From Harmonia axyridis (Eukaryota > Arthropoda > Insecta > Coleoptera > Coccinellidae), in assembly GCF_914767665.1 (NCBI RefSeq), contig NC_059504.1, positions 47,461,720 to 47,525,719 on the forward strand: DNA of 64,000 bases. The letters run 5' to 3'. The position numbers and the translations under genes are program-made. The first letter of the stretch is position 1; each line of letters opens with the position of its first letter. Positions 36,469-46,240 of the stretch are shown piece by piece. Below the pieces are notes generated by a model. That model did no database searches, was not told the origin of the DNA, and worked only from the letters and a program-made list of their open reading frames with translations.

Positions 36469-37465
36469 TTACTATGTCTATGGTAGTTATTACAAATTGC
36501 ACTATGGAGCAATATTAGAATTGAAGAAATATAGTTTCTTTACTAACAAACCTATATTTTTGCTTCTCTTCTATATTTTCCTTAGCCAGGAGAACATAAT
36601 GTACCTAAACTTGGTAAGATATTCTTCGCGTATTCATATGTTCTTGCTGCTGTTTCAAATTAGAATCTGATCAAAGGCATTACGCTATATGTGCCAAATA
36701 GATATACGCTATGTCTAAATGAGTACCGTGGACCACTTAGACTTCAGAGTAACGCCATCATTCAACAGATAACAACATAATCAAATATGGTAAATTATTG
36801 AAATCGTATTCATAACAACGTTCAACATGCCCCCATTGTGACGTCGATAACGCTAATTTAATGCCTTTTCAAGGTGAATCCTCACCTACCTATTCCCCCT
36901 TCGCGTTCCTCATCTCTCTGCCAAAACGGGACGTGGCAGCATCCGCAATGCAGTTTAATATTCGGCTTAGTTTTTTGCAGTGTGTGAAATCGAGACTCGT
37001 CCTCTCAGGTCTACGTCGAATAATCCGTGCACTTGGGGTACTAGCCAGATTCCCACAGGGGTAACCGGGGGGCGGTGACCTCACCTGAGGGGCGGTTTCC
37101 GGTGACCAGGTTCACACGGGTGCATACCCGAGAGAGAGAGGGAGATAGAGAACGAGGTACGGAATAGGAGAAATTGTTCCTTACCGTTCGGTTTCTTTTA
37201 TAGACGGGTTGGTGAATTCCACCACGGTTGAAGGTTGGATCGAAGCTAGAAATAATCGAGATTTCATTGTTATGAGTGTATTTTGGAAGCTTGACAATTT
37301 TAAATAATAATGCAAAACAGAAATATTGTTGGAATTAATTTTCTATTATAGGGATATTGCCTATATTTTGAAATTGCTAGATGAGCCCTAAATAAGAAAT
37401 ATTTTCATGGAAAAATATAGAAAGTACCAATAAAAAATACGTAAATAAAAAAAAATTTCAAAATT
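36469..37465. other. Intergenic DNA with a GC-rich block at about 36880-37210
   Basis: The block contains GGGGCGGT twice, CGGTGACC twice, an E-box-like CACCTG and a GAGAGAGAG run. It is compositionally distinct from the AT-rich flanks and free of recognised transposons. No gene motif. Confidence 0.4.
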
Positions 37466-37467
37466 AT

Positions 37468-37695
37468 GGTGACGTCACTGCATAATAGAGTTACCACCAT
37501 AGTCGAACTTACTAGTTTATCTATGGTCACCACGTGCTAACGGTCTGTCAAACTGAACTAATATCAGCTGATATTGACAGTCAAGTCGTTTTGATCATAG
37601 CATCTGACGTTCTTAACCATAGATAAACTAGTTGTAGATAAGATTAGTTTGTCTATGTTGTAAACGTTTCAGTGCTATGACGTCAAATTGCCCTG
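37468..37695. mobile_element. Foldback MITE (about 230 bp palindrome)
   Basis: ACTAGTTTATCTATGGT at 37509-37525 is the exact reverse complement of ACCATAGATAAACTAGT at 37616-37632. The centre is the palindrome AATATCAGCTGATATT. The outer ends also pair in part: TGACGTCACTG on the left with CAGTGCTATGACGTCA on the right. No coding frame. Confidence 0.75.
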
Positions 37696-37879
37696 ATTGG
37701 CGTTCACAGTCACTTGCTAGTCGATAAGAATCAACACAATGTAAATCAATTTTATTGAATTGAATTCGAGAAATGAAATAATGAAAATGCTTTTTCAGTA
37801 TTTTAAAAACGGCCTTAAAAGTGGAAAACCTAAATTAATTTGATTTTATTATATGATGCAACATGCCTATTATAATATG

Positions 37880-38725
37880 GTCGAGATGTTCATAGCAGTT
37901 ATTTTTTAATATGATTTCTTTCATACGCCCACCGCGGCTACTAGTTACATAGTCCTTTCGATCAGCCTACTTTTTCACTACTTTTTTTCCCTAAATCTGG
38001 CCGTATAGCGTCAATGACGGCTAGAATATTGGCTTCAAATGCTTCAAGAGTTTGTCCACATAAACCAACGATTCAACATAGCCCCATAAAAAATTAAGTC
38101 GCAGGAACGAGGGGGCTATTAAACAGGACCCCTTCTGGAAATGAAGTTGTCACCAAATTGATTTTGCAATAAATTAATGATTAAGAGCGATGTATGGCAA
38201 GTTGCGTTATCTTGTTGGAAACAAATGGATGAAATGGTGATTCGTTGATGGCTTAAGGATTGTCTTTGCTCCATGTACGCTAATTTTGCTTTTTGAAAAA
38301 GTCATATAGCCAAAATGAGGTTCATCACTAAACACAATTCTTCGGTCAAAATATTTATTTTTGATCAGTTTCAAATTGGCCAAAACAGCAAAAACGCGAT
38401 GTAAACATTGGTCAATTGGCTTTAATTCTTGTACGAGCTTAACTTAACCTCTACAGCTACAGCAGCAATATCCTCTTTACTAGGTACATTTCTTTGTCTT
38501 GTTGATAGTTCTGAATCGTGAAGAGAAAATTTAGTTCGAAAACTGCACAAATTGCAGTTAGTTTTTTCAAAGTGAATTTCCACAATTTGGAAGCGTTATT
38601 CTAGCGTTAAATGATTCATAATGATTTACCAAACCTTATGAACAGAAATGTTAACACATTTGTACATTATCAAATGTTAAATCATAGACAACAACTATCG
38701 AAATCTGCTCAAAAAAACACCCTTT
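37880..38725 (-). pseudogene. DD41D mariner family B, copy 1, heavily decayed
   Basis: The right end is a terminal repeat (inverse of AGGGTGTTTTTTTGAGCAG). Minus-strand scraps include FSDEPHFG near 38320 (first catalytic Asp) and TLE.RFQI-type N-terminal codons near 38600. The layout parallels family A, for example the C-terminal region shared around 37915-37960 (CATACGCCCACCGCGGCTA against CATATGACCGCCACGGCTG). Many indels; left terminal repeat not found. A related copy is at 48125-48650. Confidence 0.65.
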
Positions 38726-39924
38726 ATAGGCACCAATATTTCAATTTGGTCGGATCTGTTTTCGTGAGTAATTGCACAAGTGCATCAAAATTACCGATAA
38801 TTTTGCATGACAGCGTGTTGTCATAAAAACTGCATGAGTTCATTTTCATTTTTGGAGAAAGAAAACAAAAAAAAACAAGAAAACGCTCTTTCCCGAATAA
38901 ACTGTTACATCACTTGTCAAACTGATGTAGAATGGAATTGCCATAGATTCGAACTGTGTAAGATGCATAGAAACTATGCATCTATGAACAGGACAATTAT
39001 CGCAGTGCTGTTTCGCTTCCTACAATGCAATTATCCGATAATTGTTCTCCATATACATACAATTTTTGACAGGAGGGAAATATTCACTGAAATATCCAGA
39101 TTCTTATTAAACGCTATTCTAATTGAATTTCCTTTTGGAAATTATCGTGTGTAGTTTTGATCAGATGAAAAGATAGAATCATCAGTCATGGTTTGACACT
39201 ATATCCAACTCAAAATTTGAAAATTGCAGATATTGTCACAATTAGAACGTTCAGTTCGGTGAACGAACCTAACCTAACCCAACCTTACCTAACTGCGGCA
39301 TTCAAGATCTCGTTCACCGATAAATAGCCGAGTTCATTTTCATTATCAGCGACTCGAACCTTATCATTTGAGACCATTCCCTTCTTGAAATTCCGCGATG
39401 TGTTCAGAGAACAAGCGCTCATAATAGATGTTTACCGCCAGCAAATCAACCAACCCATTTTGACCGGAATCCACCCCTCAAACAAAATTCTTTGTTCGAT
39501 TGTGAGCACAATTTTGCGATTTCCTGAATGGAAAGATGGTTCAGTGAGATCGCCCATTCAATCTCGGGTGTTAGGAATGTCTCCCACGATCTCTTTCTAA
39601 TATTCGGGCCATCTAAAAAAACAGGTAGCTATACTAAATGTTATGGGAGCACCTAACACCAACATCATTTTCATTTCAAGTACATGTCGATGTCGGTTTG
39701 ACATGAGAGCCTCTCCGGATAGGTGAATCGTATTTTTACCTGGGTTGTGATGTGCCTTACTTCGAAACCTGAACCCCCGAAAGTATTTCGCTTGAAGGTA
39801 TATAATCAGTAGTCGGTACAAACAAAATTGTTGAACACTTGAAGTTTGCTTTGTGTCTTTCCACCAAGGTACAACACTACCCTTTTGCACTATAGGTAGA
39901 TCATTAGTTCTTTATTACTGATAC
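38726..39924. other. Intergenic DNA with a degenerate CCTAA tract
   Basis: 39268-39294 reads CCTAACCTAACCCAACCTTACC, a decayed telomere-like motif, flanked by inverted CGGTGAACGA and TCGTTCACCG words. No gene is recognised. Confidence 0.45.
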
Positions 39925-42465
39925 AATAATAATAATAATAATATAGTTTATTTGGGAAAATACATAATACATTAAGTTACAAATAATTTGACAGAAAATT
40001 ATACAAATAAACTTAATAACCACAAAGTCCGTGTGGACTGTCTGTGGTGATCAGTGCCTCGCATCGCCAATTACAACAAAGTACAAAAAAAAAAAAAAAA
40101 AAAAAAAACAATCTTCATACCAAAGCTCGTTTTGCTGTTCGAAAATTTTGCTGACTTCCCTACTCTTTCCACAATCTTTCCAATCTACTTTTAAGCCCTT
40201 GCAGTCATTTACCTTTTTTTTTTTTTTCCTGTTGGCCAACAACAGAACAGAAACGATGGTGTGTTGATGTGTATGAATTCAAGTATCTTATAATCTTTTA
40301 TTTTTAACATCTATTATGTCCACAACAGTATTCCTATCAACAGAAAATACGAACTCTCTCAATTGTGGCTTGAACCTATTAATAGAGGATTCTTCCCTGA
40401 TATTTGGTGGTAAAAAGTTATATACACGGGGTGCGAGAAAATAGTGGGATCTTTGACCTACAGTCCTGTGGGACGACGGAATTAAAAGGTTTTTTTTGGC
40501 ACGTCCACTTGTCTGGTAATCATGTGATATTCCCCTAAATACATGTCGATTTTTGAACGAGTAAACTCCGAGCTTGAAAAAAAATATCTGTCGGATATCC
40601 ATTACCTTCGATTCTCGATACACAAGATCGGAGGAGTACCGCCGGTCTCTACGAAGTATAATCTTCAAGATTAATTTCTGAACCACCTCCAACCTCCGCA
40701 AATAACTAACCGCCACGCCACCCCAACCCAGAATACCATACATAAGACGCGAATGAACAAGAGCTTGATATATCATTTTCATATGAGAGAAGTTCAAGAA
40801 TCTGGCCAGGTGTTTGAATTTATAAATCATGGATCTTATGGTTTTTGTGATCCTGTTCACATGAAAATTCCAACGCAGGTGAGAGTCAATAGTAATCCCG
40901 AGGTACTCTACGCTGTTTGCCGGGCTGATAACCATTTTGTTATTTTGATTTCGGATTTCTATCGAAGCGAAGTCCGGTAGGAGATTTCTGTGATTTGTCA
41001 AAGGAAGGTATTTCGTTTTCTCTACATTAACTGTTAACAACCTATGACTGAACCAATCGACCACCATACCGAAGTCCGCCTCTACCATTTCTCTTAGACT
41101 AGACCATGTGTCCGAGGTATAGAACACAGAAGTATCGTCCGCAAAGCTGATGACCTCACCACAAGTCTCCAATGAAAAGAGACTGTTCACATAAATAATA
41201 AAAAAAACAGGACCAAGAATGGTACCCTGAGGCACACCGCATTTAACGAACCTAGTTTCGCTTCTCTGGTCTCCGATCTGAACCAACTGCTGACGACTGC
41301 TAAGGTAACTCTCAAAGAGTCCAAGAACTTCGCCACGAAAGCCAAAATCCTCCAAGACCCCCAACAGCTGCGAGTGATCTACAGTGTCGAAAGCCCTAGC
41401 AAGATCGACAAACATACACAGGGAAGGTTGTCCCTTATCTAAGGCATCATACATTTTCCGTGTTAGCGCAGAGATAGCGTCCTCCGAGGATAGTCCAGCT
41501 TGGAAACCGTATTGCCTCCCTGAGATTAGATTATATTTTTTGATGAATGACTCTATTCTCACTTTAATTATTTTCTCGAAAATTTTAGTAAAATTTGTTA
41601 TGAGAGATATGGGTCGATAATTAGACACGATTTCCCTATCACCTCTTTTGAATACAGGCTTGATAATGGCGATCTTGAACTCCGGGGGGCATATACCTGT
41701 TTCCAGTATTTTGTTCATAAGAAATGAAAGAGGTGAAGCTATCTCAGTGGATATCTCCTTCAGTGTCTCGGCGGTTATATTATCTACTCCAGGTGACTTA
41801 TGGTTTTTTAAAGAACTAATTATATTTAATATTTCTTTCTCATTAGTGGGGCTGAGAAACAAGGAGTGTTCATTTATGACTCTCTTTGGAGGCGCAGTTT
41901 CAGGTTTAACTATTTGAGCTCTGAGATTAGGACCTACATTCGTAAAAAATTCAACGAAAGTTTCAGCTGTTTCAAAAGTACTTTCAGTTAGCCGACCTGT
42001 AGAGTTAAATACTTTTTTTATGGTAACCGCGTTTTTTTCCCTACTTACTGGACCAACTTCGTTTATGATTTCCCATAACTTTTTCGAATTACTTTTATTT
42101 TTTTCTATTTGTTCCCTATGGTAGGCATCTTTCGATTTCTTGATCAGACGGTTCAAAATATTTCTATATGATACGAAATTTTGCCTCAACATATTGTCGT
42201 TCGGTTGTTTTTTCGACAATTGATATAACCGGTCCCTGCGGGAAATCGAATTCATGATTCCAGGTGTAATCCATTTTTTTCTCTTAACGAGTTTTCTGTT
42301 CTGAACGATCTTGACCGTATTCGACGCAACTGCATCAGATATTGTTTTAATGAAATATTTGGTTATTTCAAGAACATCAGAACCCGTGTAAAAATTTGTC
42401 CAATCAAAGTTATTCAAAAAGTGTTTGAGTCCCCTCATGTTGATTCTATTAAATACAATAAAACT
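39925..42465 (-). mobile_element. LINE (jockey/CR1-like), 5'-truncated, with intact RT ORF
   Basis: Minus-strand element. The 3' end is marked by an (ATT)n tract (39925-39942 on the plus strand as AAT units), preceded by about 350 bases of 3' UTR with a 24-A run and a 14-T run. The coding part is one uninterrupted frame (40288-42438). The frame is open upstream to a stop at about 42465, reading VFNRINMRGLKHFLNNFDW, the linker that follows the endonuclease domain in such elements. No endonuclease domain is found upstream, so the copy is truncated there. The lack of any stop or frameshift over 716 codons suggests a recent insertion. Confidence 0.9.
40288..42438 (-). CDS. LINE ORF2 reverse transcriptase (endonuclease missing)
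   Basis: 716 codons with no break. Residues about 1-160 are the linker (MRGLKHFLNNFDWTNFYTGS). Reverse transcriptase follows: SSLKNHKSPGVDNITAE (209-224), AIIKPVFKRGD and NYRPISLI (257-280), FVDLARAFDTVDH with the motif A Asp (343-355), KCGVPQGTILGP (399-410) and the catalytic FADD box (432-435). The thumb and C-terminal parts include YLGITIDSHLRW and the ending FLPPNIREES. In an intact element this enzyme would copy the LINE RNA at a nicked target. Without the endonuclease domain the copy is not expected to be autonomous. Start codon is the first ATG in the open frame and is not a natural start. Clade (jockey versus CR1-like) not settled. Confidence 0.9.
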   Translation of the reverse strand: MRGLKHFLNNFDWTNFYTGSDVLEITKYFIKTISDAVASNTVKIVQNRKLVKRKKWITPGIMNSISRRDRLYQLSKKQPNDNMLRQNFVSYRNILNRLIKKSKDAYHREQIEKNKSNSKKLWEIINEVGPVSREKNAVTIKKVFNSTGRLTESTFETAETFVEFFTNVGPNLRAQIVKPETAPPKRVINEHSLFLSPTNEKEILNIISSLKNHKSPGVDNITAETLKEISTEIASPLSFLMNKILETGICPPEFKIAIIKPVFKRGDREIVSNYRPISLITNFTKIFEKIIKVRIESFIKKYNLISGRQYGFQAGLSSEDAISALTRKMYDALDKGQPSLCMFVDLARAFDTVDHSQLLGVLEDFGFRGEVLGLFESYLSSRQQLVQIGDQRSETRFVKCGVPQGTILGPVFFIIYVNSLFSLETCGEVISFADDTSVFYTSDTWSSLREMVEADFGMVVDWFSHRLLTVNVEKTKYLPLTNHRNLLPDFASIEIRNQNNKMVISPANSVEYLGITIDSHLRWNFHVNRITKTIRSMIYKFKHLARFLNFSHMKMIYQALVHSRLMYGILGWGGVAVSYLRRLEVVQKLILKIILRRDRRYSSDLVYRESKVMDIRQIFFFKLGVYSFKNRHVFRGISHDYQTSGRAKKNLLIPSSHRTVGQRSHYFLAPRVYNFLPPNIREESSINRFKPQLREFVFSVDRNTVVDIIDVKNKRL

Positions 42466-43179
42466 TCATAAGTCCCAATATGTTTCATTTTATGAGTCAA
42501 CATATCTCAAATCTTTTAGAAGAATTTTGTTATAGATAACATTAACCGTGATGAATAGAAAATTTCTTAAAAAATAGAAATAAAGAAGGAGACAATAATT
42601 AAGGCAGAAACAGTTCGCTAGACCCGATCGACGCGTCGATTGATCTTGTGTGCATACACTCGACGCGTCAATTCACTTTTGTGAGCACACTAGTTATTTT
42701 GAAACTATTGTTAAGATATAAAAATTGTTACTGTCAGACACAAACCATAGGTTTAATTGACAGTATTTCTTGAAAATTACTCAACTAAATTTGATTAAAT
42801 AAACTGAATTAATTGATTGATTCAAATTATTACGAGTACACCATAATCCAAATCAACAGTACTAACTTCTTTTGATTTGGAGTTAGAAAAAGCAGCAGCA
42901 GCTATGTCCTCACAAAAAATATGTGGGAGGAATGTGATTAATTCTATATTCTCGTCAAATTATAAGGTTTGGTATTGGAATTTTTTTCGGGTAGGAAAAA
43001 AATGAAAAATATGTTGAATGATCAGTGTTTTTTATTCATGTCATGAACTCTTGAAATATTCTTTTCCCTTCTAATTTTTTTTTTTTAACGACTTTATTCT
43101 TCAATTAGATACAACAAGGCGACATTTAGCTTGAAGCTACTCTTACATGTAACCTCATCATACCAATTTCAACTTTGTA
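42466..43179. other. Intergenic DNA with a two-copy tandem repeat
   Basis: 42628-42690 holds two direct copies of a roughly 31-base unit: TCGACGCGTCGATTGATCTT... and TCGACGCGTCAATTCACTTT..., each ending GTGAGCACAC or similar. The CGACGCGTCG core is itself palindromic. No gene. Confidence 0.5.
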
Positions 43180-44362
43180 TTAGGTGAACAACTTTGCTTC
43201 CGCCGTTTTGCAGTAGATGGTTGTAGCGGTGAGCGGTAGTCGAAATAAATAGATCGTAGATGTCATACAACAAGCTTAGGTATTTGTAGCATAGCGCCAT
43301 CGAAATATTAGTCGATTTGTGTCTGCATCATACAGTTATTCTCGATTAAACATGTCAACTTACGAGCCAAATTCTCGCCATTTGCGGGAGGTTTCAATTT
43401 TTGCTTCAATATGAATGAATCTGCGGCTGAGGCTCATCGAATGCTTTCAAATACCCGGGTGCGGCCGCTATTAGCGAAAGAACGTGGCAAGAGTGGTTTC
43501 AGCTTTTCAAGAACGGTAATTTTTTACGTCGAAGACCAGCTGACGGTGGAAGAGAGAAGGTTTTCGAATATGCAGAATTGGAGGCATTACTTAATCAAGA
43601 CTCGTGTGAAACGCAACAAGATTTGGGGGATCTTTGGAAGTGATGCAACAAGTCATTGTGAACAAGCTTGTGAACTGCTGCTTGAACTGAAAAGACGGAA
43701 GGGATTTCTGGATTAACTGGATACGAAAAATGGGTTCATTACGATAATCCCAAGCACAGAAAAACATGAGGATATACCGGCCATGCTTCCACGTCGAGGG
43801 CCAAAACGAATATTCGCGTTTCCAAGGTCATGTTCAGTATTCGGTGGGACCAGCTCGGCGTAAAATATTATGAGTTGTTAAAACCGACTGAAACAATCAC
43901 AGGCATCGTTATCGAACACAATCAATGCGTTTGAGTCGAGCATTGAAAGACAAAGAGCCGCAATACAACGAGAGACATGATAAGATGATTTTACAGCATG
44001 GCAATGCTCGACCCCATATTGCCAAAGTGGTAAAGACATACTTGGAAACGTTGAAATGGGTAGTCCTACCCCACCTGCCGTATTCTCCAGACGTTGAACC
44101 CTTGGACTATCAATTGTTTCGATCAATGGCACAAGGCCTGGCTGACCAGCACTTCCGGTCATATGAAGAAGTAAAAAATTGCATCGATTCGTGGAACGCG
44201 TCAAAAAATGACCAATTTTTTCAATACGGGATTCGTACTCTTCCTGAAAGATGAGACATAGAAGTGGCCAGCGATGGAAAATACATACTTAGAAATATAA
44301 TTGTTCAACCAGTTTTACACAATAAAGCCTCGAATTTCGGAAACAAACTGCGGAAGCAATCC
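43180..44362 (+). pseudogene. Mellifera-type mariner, nearly full length, decayed
   Basis: The 5' terminal repeat is TTAGGTGAACAACTTTGCTT...; the 3' end carries the inverse GCGGAAGCAA near 44350. The transposase begins near 43352 and needs several frames: NSAAEAHRM-like start (SAAEAHRMLSNTR), AISERTWQEWFQ-like, EYAELEALLNQDSCETQQ, GYEKWVHYDNPKHRKT, VMFSIRWDQLGVKYYELLKP, LQHGNARPHIAKVVKTYLET, then SPDVEPLDYQLFRSMAQGLA and GIRTLPER. Catalytic Asp 1 is Tyr (GYEKW), Asp 2 is Gly (LQHGN), and Asp 3 survives (LDYQLF). About 1.18 kb, close to the usual mariner length. Inactive. Confidence 0.9.
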
Positions 44363-45299
44363 TATTTTTTTCTTTTTATGCCTTTCAGTTGTTCATAACC
44401 GATTATGTGTCCTTGGTATTAAGACTCTTCGTTCCCATTATAGTAGATGCAAGTGATTTCGGCAAATAATTTCCTGTGAATAAAATTCAAATGAGGGATA
44501 TCAAATTTGAAAACAATTTCAAAGCTCTATATTTGAAAGATATGTATCACAACAGCTACATCATTGAATCTTCTCTATTTAGTTCATATAATTTGTCACA
44601 TAACGATATAACAGTTAACCTTTCAACTTCTACTTGACCAACTCCATAAATGCTTAATTCTGACTATACCAAATGAAAAAAAAATAATGATCACGTTAGG
44701 GCAGGTAGCAAACCTCGTATACCGTGAACGCAATTGACTTTGACTGCATTACAGAGAACTAGAAATTCCTAGAAAGGTCCCCTGGACCGATTTTAACGAG
44801 CCAGTTTAACGCCAAATACCTGACTGCGAAATTGGGAACTAAAAACTTGTGAAACGAAGGTAACTCGCAGAAGAAAGGGGATTATTTCTTTCACGGGGTT
44901 TTTAAAGTCCACACTAACAGACAGGCTGGTCCCATTTAAATCCACGTGTGACACCGAGATACAAAAAGGAGTAGTTTAGGGAATACAATGGATTCTGTGC
45001 GAGGGACACCAAAACTGTACGCAACTAATCGAGTTTCTCAGGTGTTTAGTTTGTTATTTTCAGTCGCGAATGTTCAATATATTCGGTGAAAAATTTAATT
45101 CACTGAAATTGTCACAGTTCAAGGTGATGGTACCAATAATCCATTAGAAAATATTCGTTTTCATCAGTAATGTATATCTATAATTTTTGCGGCAATTCAA
45201 AAAAATGTCAAAAAAATGTAATGGAATAAAAAACTACGTTCATTAATTCATACGCTAAATGTGCCCTCATTACCAGACAACTGCATATATATATCGAAA
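44363..45299. other. Intergenic DNA, nothing recognised
   Basis: AT-rich then, from about 44690 to 45010, GC-balanced unique sequence. No gene or RNA. Confidence 0.4.
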
Positions 45300-46240
45300 A
45301 TCGCTGCTGAGCTGATCCCATAAAATACTGAGCATGACCTTGGACCCAAATATTCGGTTTGGCCGTCAACGTGGAAGCATGGCCGGAATATCCCAATGAT
45401 AGTATGTGCTTGGGATTATCGAATTGAACCTATTTTTTGTCTCTAGTCACAATGGGATAGAGAAATCCTTTCCGTCTTTGCCTTGCAAGCAGCTGTTCAC
45501 AAGCAAACAAATGCCCTTCAACACCCAATTTTCTTGTTTCTGAATCCTTTCCATGACTTTCAGGCGTTTTGAATGAGTTGTTGCGTCACTCCCAATTGGG
45601 CTCGATATTCAAGCTACTTGGCTTGAGCTTGACTTGAAATCAACTCAAGTTCAAGTCAAGTAGTAGTTTTTCAATGTCATGTCAAGTATTTATTCATTAA
45701 GGTTGTAGACTACTTTGCGTCAAAACTTGATTTCACATTGAAAAACTACTTGACTTGAGTTGATTTCAAGTCAAGCTTAAGCCAAGTAGTTTGAATATCA
45801 GGCCAAGCTGTGAATTCCTACTCCCAATGATCCTGCCAATTCTTGTTGCGTTTGACACGAGTCTTGATGTCTTGATGCCTCCAATTCTGCACCTTCGAAA
45901 ACATTCTCTCTTCCACCGACAGGCTGGCCTTCGACGTCAAAATCATTGTTCTTGAAGTGTGCCTCACCATGGCGATTTGAGAGCATTCGATGTGCCTCAG
46001 TCGCAGATTTCTTCATATTAAAGCAGAAATTTAAACCTGCTGCAAATGACGAGGATTTAGCTCGTAAGCTGACATGTTTAATCGAGAATAATTTCATGAT
46101 GCAGACACAAACCGACTAATACTTCGATGGCGTTATGTTCACAAATACCTAAGCTTATTGTATGACATCTACGAACTATTTTTTTCGACTACCACTTACC
46201 GTTACAGCCATCAATTGCAAAACGGTGGAAGACACCTAAT
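45300..46240 (-). pseudogene. Mellifera-type mariner, 5' half, interrupted by a hAT MITE
   Basis: The 5' terminal repeat is at the right (46217-46240; inverse of TTAGGTGTCTTCCACCG). Minus-strand transposase codons include LNFCFNMKKSATEAHRMLSN, FDVEGQPVGGRENVFEGAEL, QDSCQTQQELAGSLGV, and, beyond the insertion, KQ.NWVPYE-like, RRKGFLHRI-like and GYSGHASTLTAKPN. The 3' half after WDQL (about 45310) is missing. The hAT MITE at 45597-45820 splits the LGVTQ codons. Inactive. Confidence 0.88.
45597..45820. mobile_element. hAT MITE, copy C, inserted in the mariner
   Basis: 224 bases, almost entirely inverted repeat: left TTCAAGCTACTTGGCTTGAG and right the inverse of CTTGACTTGAAATCAACTCAAG-type words, with the right terminus TGTGAATTCCTA. 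The 8-base target duplication CTCCCAAT flanks it exactly (45589-45596 and 45821-45828). The same mariner sequence without the insertion is present at 437-450 (CACTCCCAATGATCC), giving an empty-site comparison. The left terminus has lost about 15 bases of the expected TAGGGATTCA end. Confidence 0.9.
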
